Shown here in pieces: positions 18,615 through 27,748 of a stretch of DNA of 64,000 nt. Both the position numbers and the translations under genes were made by a program. The stretch's first letter is position 1; each line of letters starts with the position of its first letter. Under the pieces are notes generated by a model. The model did not search any database. It was given only the letters and a program-made list of their open reading frames with translations, and had not been told where the DNA came from. Source of the stretch: Chloracidobacterium sp. N (GTDB lineage Bacteria > Acidobacteriota > Blastocatellia > Chloracidobacteriales > Chloracidobacteriaceae); assembly GCF_018304765.1 (NCBI RefSeq), contig NZ_CP072642.1:1641819-1705818 (forward strand), written 5' to 3'.

Positions 18615-20408
18615 ATGAAAGACCTGCTGCGCCTTCTGGGCTATGCACGCCCCCATGCCGGACGGATTGTCATTGCCGTCCTGGCCGCTGCCGGTGTTGG
18701 TCTCTTCGAGGCTGGCCGCACGGCGCTCATCCAGCCCATTTTCGATGGTCTGGGCCTCGGCAGTGATACCTTCCCGACGACCATCGGGGGCGTGACCGTA
18801 CCCCGGTTGCAGACCTGGCTCCCGGCCGGCAGCGCCTACTGGATGGTCGTGCTGGGGCTGCTCATTGGCTTCAGTCTCCTGCGCGGGCTGGCGGAATTTG
18901 CCGCCAACTTCCTGCTGACCTCCGTGGGGCAGTCGGTCATTGTCACCCTGCGCATGGCGCTCTTTACCCATGCGCTCGACCAGTCGGCGGCCTTTTTCGA
19001 CCGCCGCCGAACGGCCGAACTGACCAATGCGCTCATCACCGATGTGGAGAAAGTACAGTCCGGGGTGGCGCAATACCTGGCGGATGCCCTGCGGGAAGGC
19101 TTCACGCTGGTCTGCCTGCTGGCGCTGGCGCTTGTGCTGTCGTGGAAGCTGACCCTGCTCACCCTGTCCGTCGTGCCGCTGCTGGCGCTGCTGACGGCGA
19201 CGTTCGGACGCCGCCTCCGGCAGTCCAGCCGCGCCACCCAGCAGGCGATTGAAGACGTGCTGGCGCTGGCGACGGAAGTGCTGTCCGGCTACCGCATCGT
19301 CCAGGCGTACGGCGCACAGGCGACGGAGCAGGCGCGTTTTCAGGCGGCCGTTCAGCGGCTGCGGCGCTTCAACCTCCGTACGGCCCGCGCCCTGTTTCTG
19401 CCCTCCCCCCTGCTGGATGTGCTGGGCGTCGTGGTGGGTGCGGGCGTCATCTTCTACACCCACCACCTCATAGCCAGCGGCGAACTGACGCCCGGCGCTT
19501 TTACCGCCACACTGCTGGCGCTCGTGCGCCTGTATGACCCACTGCGCAAGCTGACCCAGACCTACCAGGCCTATCAGCAGGTGATTGTCTCTGCCGGTCG
19601 GCTCTTTGCCCTGCTCGATGAGTCTTCGCCGGTTACGGATGCGCCAACGGCGCTGACGACGGCCACCTTCCAGCAGACTTTGGCGCTGACCGACGTGGTG
19701 TTCACGTATCCCGAAACGGCGCGGCCGGCGCTTGATGGCGTCACCTTCAACATCCGCCGGGGGGAAACTGTCGCGCTGGTCGGGCCGAGCGGCGGCGGGA
19801 AAAGTACGGTCTTTGCCCTGCTCCTGCGCTTCTATGACCCCGTCCGTGGAAGTATCACCCTGGATGGCGTGGACATCCGCCACGTCACCCGCGCGGCCCT
19901 GCGGCAGCTTGTGGCCTATGTTCCCCAGGAAACGGTCCTTTTCGACGGCACTTTTGCCGAAAACATCGCCTATGGACGGCCCGGCGCCACCCGCGCCGAA
20001 ATCGAGCAGGCCGCGCGCGCGGCCTACGCCCACGAGTTCATTCTCGAACGGGGCGGCTATGACGCGCGGATTGGCGAAGCCGGACGGGCACTTTCCGGCG
20101 GACAGCGCCAGCGGATTGCCATTGCCCGCGCCCTGCTGCGCAACGCCCCCATTCTGCTGCTCGATGAGGCGACCTCGGCGCTGGATGCGGAATCCGAACA
20201 CCTCGTCCAGGCGGCGCTGACGACCCTGATGCAGGGACGCACCACGCTGGTCATCGCCCATCGGCTGGCGACGGTCCAGCGCGCCGACCGGATTTTGGTC
20301 TTTGAGCGCGGGCGCATCGTCGAAGCCGGCGACCACGCCACCCTGACGGCGGCCCAGGGAACGTACCGGCGGCTCTACGAGCTTCAGTTCACGTCCCAGA
20401 GCAGCTAA
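18615..20408 (+). CDS. ABC exporter, MsbA-like (fused membrane and ATPase domains)
   Basis: A 597-residue half-transporter. Six membrane helices in residues 1-320 are followed by a nucleotide-binding domain with Walker A GPSGGGKS near 390, signature LSGGQ near 494, Walker B ILLLDEATSALD near 513, and the H-loop IAHR. This is the plan of MsbA/lipid and multidrug exporters that work as homodimers. The start ATG at 18615 is used; a TTG three codons earlier is in frame. The next gene, a UbiA-type prenyltransferase, begins 74 bases after the stop, so an envelope lipid role is plausible but not proven. Confidence 0.92.
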   Translation: MKDLLRLLGYARPHAGRIVIAVLAAAGVGLFEAGRTALIQPIFDGLGLGSDTFPTTIGGVTVPRLQTWLPAGSAYWMVVLGLLIGFSLLRGLAEFAANFLLTSVGQSVIVTLRMALFTHALDQSAAFFDRRRTAELTNALITDVEKVQSGVAQYLADALREGFTLVCLLALALVLSWKLTLLTLSVVPLLALLTATFGRRLRQSSRATQQAIEDVLALATEVLSGYRIVQAYGAQATEQARFQAAVQRLRRFNLRTARALFLPSPLLDVLGVVVGAGVIFYTHHLIASGELTPGAFTATLLALVRLYDPLRKLTQTYQAYQQVIVSAGRLFALLDESSPVTDAPTALTTATFQQTLALTDVVFTYPETARPALDGVTFNIRRGETVALVGPSGGGKSTVFALLLRFYDPVRGSITLDGVDIRHVTRAALRQLVAYVPQETVLFDGTFAENIAYGRPGATRAEIEQAARAAYAHEFILERGGYDARIGEAGRALSGGQRQRIAIARALLRNAPILLLDEATSALDAESEHLVQAALTTLMQGRTTLVIAHRLATVQRADRILVFERGRIVEAGDHATLTAAQGTYRRLYELQFTSQSS

Positions 20409-20429
20409 CCGGCCAGAGCAGCTAACCGG
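20396..20429. repeat. 17-bp perfect tandem duplication spanning the exporter stop codon
   Basis: Two identical adjacent copies of CCAGAGCAGCTAACCGG. The first contains the TAA stop of the ABC exporter gene (20406-20408). Confidence 0.92.
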
Positions 20430-20482
20430 ACCGGACGGACGCCCTACTCCCCGGCCGGGCCCGTCGGCTATAGTCACCGGCT

Positions 20483-21391
20483 ATGCCAACTGCCGTTGTT
20501 TCATCCGGTCTCACCCTGCCCCTGGCCCTGCTCAAGGCGATGCGTCCGCAGCAGTGGACGAAAAACGTGCTGCTGTTTCCGGCGCTGCTCTTTTCGCAAA
20601 ACCTCTTTCACTGGCGGGAAACGGTGCTGGTGTGTGCCGCATGCGCCGTGTTCTGCCTGCTGAGCAGCGGCGTCTATCTGCTCAACGACCTGCTCGACAT
20701 CGAAAATGACCGCGCCCATCCGCTCAAGCGCCACCGGCCGCTGGCCTCCGGGGCGCTGCCAGTCCCGGTTGGCATTGCGGCCTGTGGCGGTCTGTCGGCG
20801 GGGGCGCTGGCGGCGGCCTTCTGGCTTTCAACGCCGTTTGCCTGGACGGCCGTGGCGTACTTCCTGCTGCAAGTCGCCTACACGGTACGCCTCAAGCACG
20901 TCGTCATTCTCGACGTGGGGTGCATTGCAGCCGGATTCGTGCTGCGGGCCGTTGCCGGCGGACAGGTCATCGCCGTGACGATTTCTGCCTGGCTGCTCAT
21001 CTGCGCCATGCTGCTGTCGCTGTTTCTGGCGCTTGGCAAGCGGCGGCACGAACTGCTGCTGCTCGAAGACGGAGCAACGGCCCACCGGCGGATTCTGGGT
21101 GAATACACACCCGATCTGCTTGACCAGATGATTTCGATTGTCACGGCCGCGACCGTCGTCTGCTATACCTTCTACACCGTCGCCCCTGAAACGGTGGCCA
21201 AGTTTGGCACGACGCGGCTGGTGTTCACCGTGCCGTTCGTGCTCTACGGCATCTTTCGCTACCTGTATCTCATCCACCGGCGGCAGATGGGCGGCAGCCC
21301 GGAAAAGGCGCTGCTCAACGACGGCGCATCGCTGGCCAACCTTGTGCTGTATGGGCTGGCGGTTGTCGCCATTCTCTACTGGTTGCGCTGA
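20483..21391 (+). CDS. UbiA-family prenyltransferase (DPPR-synthase-like)
   Basis: The 302-residue membrane protein has about nine helices and both aspartate-rich UbiA motifs: NDLLDIENDRAHPLKRHRP near residues 68-86 and a second, weaker one near LGEYTPDLLDQM. The N-terminal RPQQWTKN and the HPLKRHRPLASG pattern are those of the decaprenylphosphoryl-phosphoribose synthase branch, which attaches phosphoribose to polyprenyl phosphate as a sugar donor for cell-wall glycans. A role in quinone or chlorophyll-type prenylation is less likely on motif grounds. The stop codon is covered by a 19-bp tandem duplication. Confidence 0.85.
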   Translation: MPTAVVSSGLTLPLALLKAMRPQQWTKNVLLFPALLFSQNLFHWRETVLVCAACAVFCLLSSGVYLLNDLLDIENDRAHPLKRHRPLASGALPVPVGIAACGGLSAGALAAAFWLSTPFAWTAVAYFLLQVAYTVRLKHVVILDVGCIAAGFVLRAVAGGQVIAVTISAWLLICAMLLSLFLALGKRRHELLLLEDGATAHRRILGEYTPDLLDQMISIVTAATVVCYTFYTVAPETVAKFGTTRLVFTVPFVLYGIFRYLYLIHRRQMGGSPEKALLNDGASLANLVLYGLAVVAILYWLR

Positions 21392-21410
21392 TCTCTACTG
21401 GTTGCGCTGA
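21373..21410. repeat. 19-bp perfect tandem duplication shared by two convergent gene ends
   Basis: Copies at 21373-21391 and 21392-21410 (TCTCTACTGGTTGCGCTGA). Copy one holds the stop of the prenyltransferase; copy two encodes the last four residues and TAG stop of the convergent redoxin gene. Confidence 0.93.
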
Positions 21411-22561
21411 GCCTCGCCGGGCGTCTGGCGCACAATGGCGCATCCAATGGCCGGCCGGCACAGGACATTGACCGGACGCCCGGACAAAACCGCTTCCAGA
21501 GCTTCCTGCAACAGGTGGGCCGTCACCCGCTCCGGGTGATAGGTGTTGTCGTCAATGCGCCCGTGGTACTGGAGCCGCCCGGCGGCATCCACCAGAAAGC
21601 ATTCCGTCATGCACGTAGCACCCAGCAGGTCAGTGGCCTGACGGCCTTCATCCACGACGACCGGAAAGACGAACGGCTTGGCCTTCTGCCGCTCGCGGAT
21701 TTCCGTCAGGGACTCATTGGCGTTCGGGTTGAAACCGATAAAGACCACCTGGCGCGGGGCATAGGTGCCGGCCAGGGCGTTGAGGCGGGCGCGGTAGGCT
21801 TCGACGCACGGGCAGCGCGTTCCAATCGCCACCAGAACGACGATGCGGCCACGGTAGTGGCTCAGGCGGACGGTCTGCCCGTCGAGGCTCTTGAAGGCGA
21901 CATCCGGGACCAGCGCGCCAATGGCGATCAGGCTGTCATCACCGGAGATGACGTGGCCAAGGTGATCGAGATCATCGCCCAGCGCGCGTCCGGTGAACAC
22001 GTCGTAGCCCAATCCGGCCGCAGTCAGCACCAAAGCGGCCACGGTCAGCCCTCCGGCTGCGCCGGAAGCGGCCAGCGGCTGGAGCCGTTCCCACCACCGG
22101 CTGTTGGAAAACAGCGACCGCGCCACATCTCCGGGCAACGCGCCAAAGCCAAAGCACAGCATCGCCACGGCTGCCTGCCGGATTTCCCAGGTCGTCAGGG
22201 CAAGCAGCAGGGCTGCCAGCAGCAGCGAAGAAACCCGGATGACCACGGCAAACGGATGTCCCAGCCGGGGTGCAACCCAGGGGCGGCGTCCCAGCCGCCA
22301 GCGCCAACCCAGCCACCCCAGCGCCAACAGCAATAGCCCCACAGCCGGGACGAAGAACACCTGCCGCCCAAAACCCATCAGGAACGCCGCTTCGGCCACC
22401 CAGACACCAAGCTGTCCGGCGAGAATCCCCAGCGCCCCACACCACAGCAGGCGGGCCAAGGATTGCCCCAGAAGGACCCGAACCGGCCAGACCCGTTCGC
22501 GGGGCGGCGACCACAAACCATCCAGAATTCCCAGGACAAAGGCACAGGCAAGGAGAAACAT
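21395..22561 (-). CDS. Membrane protein fused to a redoxin (AhpC/TSA-like) domain
   Basis: With the ATG at 22561 the protein has 388 residues. Residues 1-200 hold about six membrane helices with a FLLACAFVLGILDGLW start. The C-terminal half is a thioredoxin-fold redoxin: DVAFKSLDGQTVRLSHYRGR, then TRCPCVEAY with a Cys-x-Cys pair in the place of the usual active site, FIGFNPNANE, and ECFLVDAAGRLQYHGRIDD. It ends near CRPAIGCAI, a further Cys pair common in this redoxin group. It may relay reducing power across the membrane. An upstream GTG at 22582 is an alternative start. The C-terminus was reshaped by the 19-bp duplication. Confidence 0.75.
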   Translation of the reverse strand: MFLLACAFVLGILDGLWSPPRERVWPVRVLLGQSLARLLWCGALGILAGQLGVWVAEAAFLMGFGRQVFFVPAVGLLLLALGWLGWRWRLGRRPWVAPRLGHPFAVVIRVSSLLLAALLLALTTWEIRQAAVAMLCFGFGALPGDVARSLFSNSRWWERLQPLAASGAAGGLTVAALVLTAAGLGYDVFTGRALGDDLDHLGHVISGDDSLIAIGALVPDVAFKSLDGQTVRLSHYRGRIVVLVAIGTRCPCVEAYRARLNALAGTYAPRQVVFIGFNPNANESLTEIRERQKAKPFVFPVVVDEGRQATDLLGATCMTECFLVDAAGRLQYHGRIDDNTYHPERVTAHLLQEALEAVLSGRPVNVLCRPAIGCAIVRQTPGEAQRNQ

Positions 22562-22753
22562 AGATTTTGTATTGTTGATCACTGTCGGCCACAGAACAAC
22601 CCGGTGTCCCCGCGCCGGCTTTCCCGGCCGCCCTTGTGCAGCCAGCATCTATGGCACCGCGCTGAAGTTCGGCCGTAGCGCCGGGCACACTTTTCGACTA
22701 TTTTTTGCCGCCATGTGCTGACTTCCAGCCAACAGACGCCCGACCCAGACGCA

Positions 22754-24532
22754 ATGTATTCCCTCGTCATTCACCTGCCCAACACACCACCGCGCCGGAT
22801 ATTGCTGGTCAAACCCCGCTACACCCTTGGGCGCAGCGTGCGCGCCGACATCATGGTGCCGGACTCCTTTGCCTCGCGCATCCACGCTGCACTTCAGCAG
22901 GATGGACAGACCTACATCCTGGAAGACCTCCGCAGCGCCAATGGCACCTACTACCAGGGACAGCGCCTTGCGCAGCCCATCCGCCTCCACCCAGGGGAAC
23001 GCTTCCGCATTGGCGAAACCGAACTCGAACTCGTCCCCGAAACGCACTTTACCCAGACTGCCGCGCCGTCGGTGACGTACTCCCAGACTTCTGCGGCTAC
23101 GGTCCCGGAAGCGCAGATCGGGATGGGGACGGTCAACACAGCAGAAGAAATTCTGCATCGCGCCTTTGAGCGCAGTTCCGGGGGACTCCCCAGAGGTTCC
23201 CAGTCTGTGCCGGAGGAAACCATCCTTCTGACCGCAACACCAGGTGCAGCCCCGGCGGAGACTTTCCCGAAAACAAAGCTGGAGCCGCAGCGCCCTGACC
23301 TGCTGGCGCTCGTGAGCAAGGTTGGTGTCACGCTGCTTTCCAATGCCAGTTTCAGTGAAACGCTGGAAGAAGTCATGAGCCTGGTCTTCGAGTCGCTGCC
23401 GGCGGAGCGGGGATTCCTGCTGACCTACAACCACGCGCAGTATCAGCTTGAATGCCGTGTGGCGCGCACCCGCACCACTCGCCTGCCTTGTGAGGAAGCT
23501 GTCGTCTGCCAGAGCATCACCGAACGGGTGTTGACAACCAAAGCGGCAGTGCTGACCTCCGACGCCCGGCAGGACCCGCGCTTCGCCGGCAGCCAGTCCA
23601 TTCTGCTCGGCGACATTCGCTCCGTGATGTGTGTTCCGCTGTTGTTTCGGGAGCAGCTCCACGGGCTGATTTACGTCGAAAACCCCTACCAGCGCCGTTT
23701 TACGCCGGACGACCTGGAGGTGCTGACCACGATTGCCAGCGTGGCAGCCGTCAAGATTGAAAACACACGCCTTCTCGAAGAAGAAATGAAACGGCAGCGG
23801 CTCCAGGCCGAAGTGGCCCTGGCCGCCCGCATCCAGGCTTCAATGCTGCCCCAGTGTGAGCCGCTGATTGCCGGCTTCGAGGTGGCGGGGCTGTCACGTC
23901 CGGCAGAAGACATCGGGGGTGACTATTACGACTACATCCACGTCGGCGAGGAACGGCTGGCCGTGGTCATCGGAGACGCCTCCGGCCACGGCATCTCTTC
24001 GGGACTGCTGATGGCGCTGGCCAAAGGCGCGCTGTTCAACCAGCTTGGTATCTCGCCCGACCCGGTGCACGTGATGCAGACCCTGAACAAACTCATCCAT
24101 GAAAATGGCACGCGCCGCGACCTGATGACGTTTTGCTACACGCTGCTCGACGTGCCGACCGGACATATCACCATCGCCAATGCCGGACACCCCTACCCCA
24201 TGGTGTACTGCGCCGCCACGAAAACCGTCCATAGCCTGGAAGGGGGAGCTTACCCGCTGGGGGTACGGCCGATGCTGGGCAGGCTCCCCATCCTGACCCA
24301 CGTACTCAACCCACAGGATGTCCTCGTGATGTACAGCGACGGTATCCCGGAACTCAAAAACCGCACGGGAAACTACTTCGGCTATGATGGGCTGAAAGCT
24401 GTCATCCACCGCCATGTCCACCTGCCGGCGCGCGAGCTGTGTGAAACCATTGTCGAAAAAGCTCTGACCTTTGCCTCCGGGTCCATCCCGGAGGATGACA
24501 TCACGGTGGTCGTCGTCAAGTGCACGCGCTGA
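22754..24532 (+). CDS. FHA-GAF-PP2C (SpoIIE/RsbU-type) phosphatase
   Basis: The 592-residue protein combines three modules. FHA (about 1-100): YTLGRS, SRIHAAL and RSANGTYY are visible. GAF (about 185-335): a sensory domain with LPCEEAVVCQSI and LIYVENPYQRRF. A coiled-coil linker with AARIQASMLPQ leads into a PP2C/SpoIIE domain (about 365-590) with GGDYYD, GDASGHG, AGHPYP and YSDGIPE, the metal-binding residues of this phosphatase class. RsbU-type enzymes activate anti-anti-sigma factors by dephosphorylation. The FHA part suggests control by a Ser/Thr kinase. No anti-sigma antagonist gene is nearby. The ATG at 22754 is used; a GTG at 22715 is possible. Confidence 0.9.
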   Translation: MYSLVIHLPNTPPRRILLVKPRYTLGRSVRADIMVPDSFASRIHAALQQDGQTYILEDLRSANGTYYQGQRLAQPIRLHPGERFRIGETELELVPETHFTQTAAPSVTYSQTSAATVPEAQIGMGTVNTAEEILHRAFERSSGGLPRGSQSVPEETILLTATPGAAPAETFPKTKLEPQRPDLLALVSKVGVTLLSNASFSETLEEVMSLVFESLPAERGFLLTYNHAQYQLECRVARTRTTRLPCEEAVVCQSITERVLTTKAAVLTSDARQDPRFAGSQSILLGDIRSVMCVPLLFREQLHGLIYVENPYQRRFTPDDLEVLTTIASVAAVKIENTRLLEEEMKRQRLQAEVALAARIQASMLPQCEPLIAGFEVAGLSRPAEDIGGDYYDYIHVGEERLAVVIGDASGHGISSGLLMALAKGALFNQLGISPDPVHVMQTLNKLIHENGTRRDLMTFCYTLLDVPTGHITIANAGHPYPMVYCAATKTVHSLEGGAYPLGVRPMLGRLPILTHVLNPQDVLVMYSDGIPELKNRTGNYFGYDGLKAVIHRHVHLPARELCETIVEKALTFASGSIPEDDITVVVVKCTR

Positions 24533-24558
24533 CCGGGAAGGCAACCCTGGTCATCATC

Positions 24559-24586
24559 TGGTAAGGTTCGGGTGGTAAGGTTCAGG
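24559..24586. repeat. 14-bp tandem duplication (13/14 identical) upstream of the Arg-rich gene
   Basis: Adjacent copies TGGTAAGGTTCGGG and TGGTAAGGTTCAGG in the gap after the PP2C phosphatase stop. Confidence 0.85.
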
Positions 24587-24628
24587 GCCGTCATGAGTTT
24601 CTCGAAATCATACGGAAAGGAATGTTCC

Positions 24629-25372
24629 ATGCTGCACAGGAGTCGGACGCTGTGCGCCAGACTGGCACTCGTCATCGCATGTTTACTCGTGGGAGCCGGG
24701 CTTCCCGCCCCGATGTTTCCCGACGCCCACGCTGAAGAAGTCATCCGCCCCCAAAAACGGCGTGCGGCCGGTCAGCAGCGCGCCCAGAGCCGACGGGCCC
24801 GGAGCGGCCGCAGTCGTGGCGCAGCGGCACGGAGCCGCCGGGGACCGTCTGCCCGTGGTCGGGCTGCCCGCGGTCGGGGACGTGCCAGCCGGGCACGTGG
24901 ACGTAGCGCACGGATGCGCAGTACGCGGGGCCGCAGTTACCGCAGTCGCAGTTACCGCAGCCGCCGGGGGCGTGTCGTGCGGGGACGGAGCGGACGCGCC
25001 TACCGCGTCCGGGGCGGACGCTACGGCCGCCGGAGCCGCGTGACGGCCGCCTATGGCACAGGGGCGGCTGCGCCAGCGACGCCCTACCGCCCGCCGCGCA
25101 GTCTGGTCATCCCGGAAGCGCGTACCCGCGAAATTCAGGAAAAGCTCAGGGAAGCCGGTTTCTACCAGGGCGAGATCACGGGGCAGTATGATGAAAGCAC
25201 CCGCGAAGCCATGCGGAACTTCCAGCGTGCCAACGGTTTGAAAGAAACCGGCACGCCAACGGCGCCGGCCCTGCTGCGGCTCGGACTCACCCGACACACG
25301 TCGGAAGCCGGCGACACCTCGGCCCCGCCCGTCCAGCTTCCGCCGCCGACCGATCAGCCACCGCCGCAGTGA
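24629..25372 (+). CDS. Exported Arg-rich protein with peptidoglycan-binding domain
   Basis: The ATG at 24629 has GGAAAGGA upstream. Residues 1-35 form a signal peptide ending near AHA. Residues about 42-145 are a low-complexity basic region of repeated Arg-Ser-Gly-Arg units (for example RSYRSRSYRSRR), partly built by in-frame 15-bp tandem repeats. Residues about 170-225 match a peptidoglycan-binding 1 domain (IQEKLREAGFYQGEITGQYDESTREAMRNFQ shortened here: LREAGFYQG, TREAMRNFQRANG). The tail is Pro-rich. The strongly positive middle could bind anionic wall polymers, LPS or nucleic acid. No enzyme domain is present. Confidence 0.8.
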   Translation: MLHRSRTLCARLALVIACLLVGAGLPAPMFPDAHAEEVIRPQKRRAAGQQRAQSRRARSGRSRGAAARSRRGPSARGRAARGRGRASRARGRSARMRSTRGRSYRSRSYRSRRGRVVRGRSGRAYRVRGGRYGRRSRVTAAYGTGAAAPATPYRPPRSLVIPEARTREIQEKLREAGFYQGEITGQYDESTREAMRNFQRANGLKETGTPTAPALLRLGLTRHTSEAGDTSAPPVQLPPPTDQPPPQ

Positions 25373-25415
25373 ACGGTTGCCCGGCCTCCGGCGGCCCGCC
25401 TTCGGCAGCTACGTT

Positions 25416-26342
25416 TCAGGGAAGGTGGGCCGTCTCCGCTTTGCCGGTTTCCTCGGTCACACTGGTGAGCAGGACGGACGTGGCCTCGGCTGTGGAGAGC
25501 TTTTCCAGCCGGTGTTCAAGTTCCAGAATGGCCAGCCGACGGTTGAAAACCGCTCCGACCAGGAACACGAAGGTGATGACGTACATCCAGACAAGCAGCA
25601 CGATGACCGTGCCGATGCTGCCATAAATGCGGCCGTAGGCGCTGAAATTGGCCACGTAAATGCCGAAACCCAGCGTGGCCAATCCCCACAGCGTCGTGGC
25701 AAAAACGGCCCCCGGCAGAATGTGCCGCCAGCGTGGCGGGCGGCTCGGCGCCAGGCGGTACAGGAGCATCTGAATCAGAAACACACTCAGCACGACCAGA
25801 AACCACCGCCCGGCGGCCCACAGATAACCAAAGGTGACGTAACCGCCGCTCCAGCGGGTGATGAGGTGTTCCAGATGGGCGCCGACCACGCCGGCAATGG
25901 ACGCCAGCACCAACGGCAACCCGACGACAAACACCAGCTCCAGGCATAGCAACTGCTCCCGCCAGAAGGGGCGCCGGGGGGAAATCCCATAGATGCGGTC
26001 CAGCGCCCGCGACAGCGTGGCAATCAGCCCGATGGCCGGCAGGAGCGTGGCGACAAAGGACAGCAACGCCACCCGTCCGGGCCGTCCCTGCATAAGCTGC
26101 TGCAAGTAGCTTTCCACCACGCTGAACGTTCCCGGCGGCATGATGCGCCGCAGGGCGTCCAGAATCGCCGCCGTCTGCTCGCTGCCCAGCGCCGCAAACG
26201 CCGCCACAAAAAAGAGCAGCAGCGGGAAGAAGGTCAGGACGAAGGAATAGGCCGCTTCCTTGGCAAAGCCGATGCAGTCGTACTCAAGCGTATCGAGCGT
26301 CGTTTTCCAAAGCAGTTCCCGCAGTTGCCGAAGTCGGCCCAT
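25416..26342 (-). CDS. YihY/BrkB-family membrane protein
   Basis: A 308-residue protein with about six membrane helices. The family marks are visible: an N-terminal FAKEAAYSFVLTFFPLLLF stretch, RALDRIYG, and the late SIGTVIVLLVWMYV segment. The family was once annotated as ribonuclease BN but members are now viewed as membrane proteins of unclear function, perhaps transporters. The ATG at 26342 has GGGAG eight bases before it. The hydrophilic C-terminal 40 residues are unremarkable. It begins 30 bases after the glgC stop on the same strand. Confidence 0.9.
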   Translation of the reverse strand: MGRLRQLRELLWKTTLDTLEYDCIGFAKEAAYSFVLTFFPLLLFFVAAFAALGSEQTAAILDALRRIMPPGTFSVVESYLQQLMQGRPGRVALLSFVATLLPAIGLIATLSRALDRIYGISPRRPFWREQLLCLELVFVVGLPLVLASIAGVVGAHLEHLITRWSGGYVTFGYLWAAGRWFLVVLSVFLIQMLLYRLAPSRPPRWRHILPGAVFATTLWGLATLGFGIYVANFSAYGRIYGSIGTVIVLLVWMYVITFVFLVGAVFNRRLAILELEHRLEKLSTAEATSVLLTSVTEETGKAETAHLP

Positions 26343-26371
26343 GGCAGCCACTCCCTTCGTTCCTGCCGCGT

Positions 26372-27661
26372 TCAGATGGTGGTGTTGTCCGGGATAACGG
26401 CTTCCTTGGGGATAATGATGATACCGTCACGGATACAGTAGTTCGGACCGTCGGCCTCCCTGACGCCGCTTTCATTCAGCAGACGGACGTTGTTGCCAAT
26501 CCGCACCCCCTTGTCGAGGATGGCGTTCCGCACCGTGCAGAACTTCCCGACGCCAATATCCGGCCGCCCGGCCGCCCGGTTCTGCTGAAGTTCATCCACG
26601 GTTTCATATTCGTCAGCCCCCATCATCAGCACGTGGTCAAAGTGGGTGCCGCTTTCAATCCGGCTGCGGATGCCAACAATCGAACGCCGAATCGTGGCTT
26701 CGTTGATGATGCACCCTTCGTTGATGATCGAGTTGATGATCTGGGCGTTGCGCACCTTTGTACCGGGCAGAAACCGGGGCCGGGTGTAGATGGGCGCAGA
26801 CATGTCGAAGAAGTTGAAGCGGGGCAGGACATCCGTCAGCTCGATGTTGGCGCGGAAGAAGGCACTGATCGTCCCGATGTCTTCCCAGTAGCCGTTGAAA
26901 AGATACGCTCCCACCCGGTGGGTTTCGAGGGCGTGCGGAATGACCTCCTTGCCGAAATCCACCCGGCTGGTGTCGCGCAGCAGCGACTCCAGCACATCCA
27001 TTTTGAAGACATAGATTCCCATGGAAGCGAGATACGGGCGCTTGGCCGCTTCCTCCGGCGCAAGGCCAAACCGGGTCGTGTCCACGCGCATCTCCTCAAG
27101 CGCCGCACCCGTGGGCTTTTCCCGAAACTCAATCACCCGCCCGTCTTCATCCACCTTGAGCAGCCCGAATTCCGAAGCCTCGTCGGGAGGGATGGCCGTG
27201 ACGGAAACCGTGATGTCATTGTCGAACGACTCGTGGTAGGCAATGAACTTGGCGTAGTCCATGCGGTAGAGATGATCGCCCGACAGGATGAGAATCGTCG
27301 TTGCGTGCGTGCTTTTCAGATGGCGGAAGTTCTGACGGACAGCATCGGCCGTGCCCTGAAACCAGTCGGGATTTTCCGGCGTCTGCTCCGCCGCCAGGAT
27401 TTCGACAAAACCATTGGCGAACTGACTGAACCGATAGGTACGGGCAATGTGGCGGTTCAGGGACGCCGAGTTGAACTGTGTCAACACCAGTATCCGTGAG
27501 ATACCGGAGTTGATGCAGTTGCTGATGGGAATATCCACCAGACGATACTTGCCGCCGAGCGGGACAGCCGGCTTTGAGCGTTCCCGCGTGAGCGGATACA
27601 GGCGGGTGCCTTTGCCGCCGCCCAGAATAACAGCCAGAACTTTTTCCATCGCGCCAATCAT
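26372..27661 (-). CDS. glgC: Glucose-1-phosphate adenylyltransferase (ADP-glucose pyrophosphorylase)
   Basis: GlgC makes ADP-glucose, the committed step of bacterial glycogen synthesis. The 429-residue protein has [13 protein letters not shown] at the N-terminus (nucleotide site), the [11 protein letters not shown] activator region, [20 protein letters not shown] and the C-terminal left-handed beta-helix with repeats such as ISSGCII-like [11 protein letters not shown]. Length fits the family. GGGAG lies seven bases before the ATG at 27661; a second ATG at 27649 gives the common [12 protein letters not shown] start. Neighbouring glycogen genes are not in this window. Confidence 0.94.
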   Translation of the reverse strand: MIGAMEKVLAVILGGGKGTRLYPLTRERSKPAVPLGGKYRLVDIPISNCINSGISRILVLTQFNSASLNRHIARTYRFSQFANGFVEILAAEQTPENPDWFQGTADAVRQNFRHLKSTHATTILILSGDHLYRMDYAKFIAYHESFDNDITVSVTAIPPDEASEFGLLKVDEDGRVIEFREKPTGAALEEMRVDTTRFGLAPEEAAKRPYLASMGIYVFKMDVLESLLRDTSRVDFGKEVIPHALETHRVGAYLFNGYWEDIGTISAFFRANIELTDVLPRFNFFDMSAPIYTRPRFLPGTKVRNAQIINSIINEGCIINEATIRRSIVGIRSRIESGTHFDHVLMMGADEYETVDELQQNRAAGRPDIGVGKFCTVRNAILDKGVRIGNNVRLLNESGVREADGPNYCIRDGIIIIPKEAVIPDNTTI

Positions 27662-27748
27662 CGGACTGCTCCCACAACGTAGTCGTTGTCTTTGGTCTGA
27701 GATGCCGGCCGGGTCAGGTGGCTTTGGTGAAGGCTGGGGCGGGTTCTC

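Noticed and set aside
18600-20477. 625-codon minus-strand open frame opposite the ABC exporter
   Set aside because: It is antisense to a clear ABC transporter. The translation is rich in Gln, Arg and Gly without a hydrophobic or catalytic pattern.
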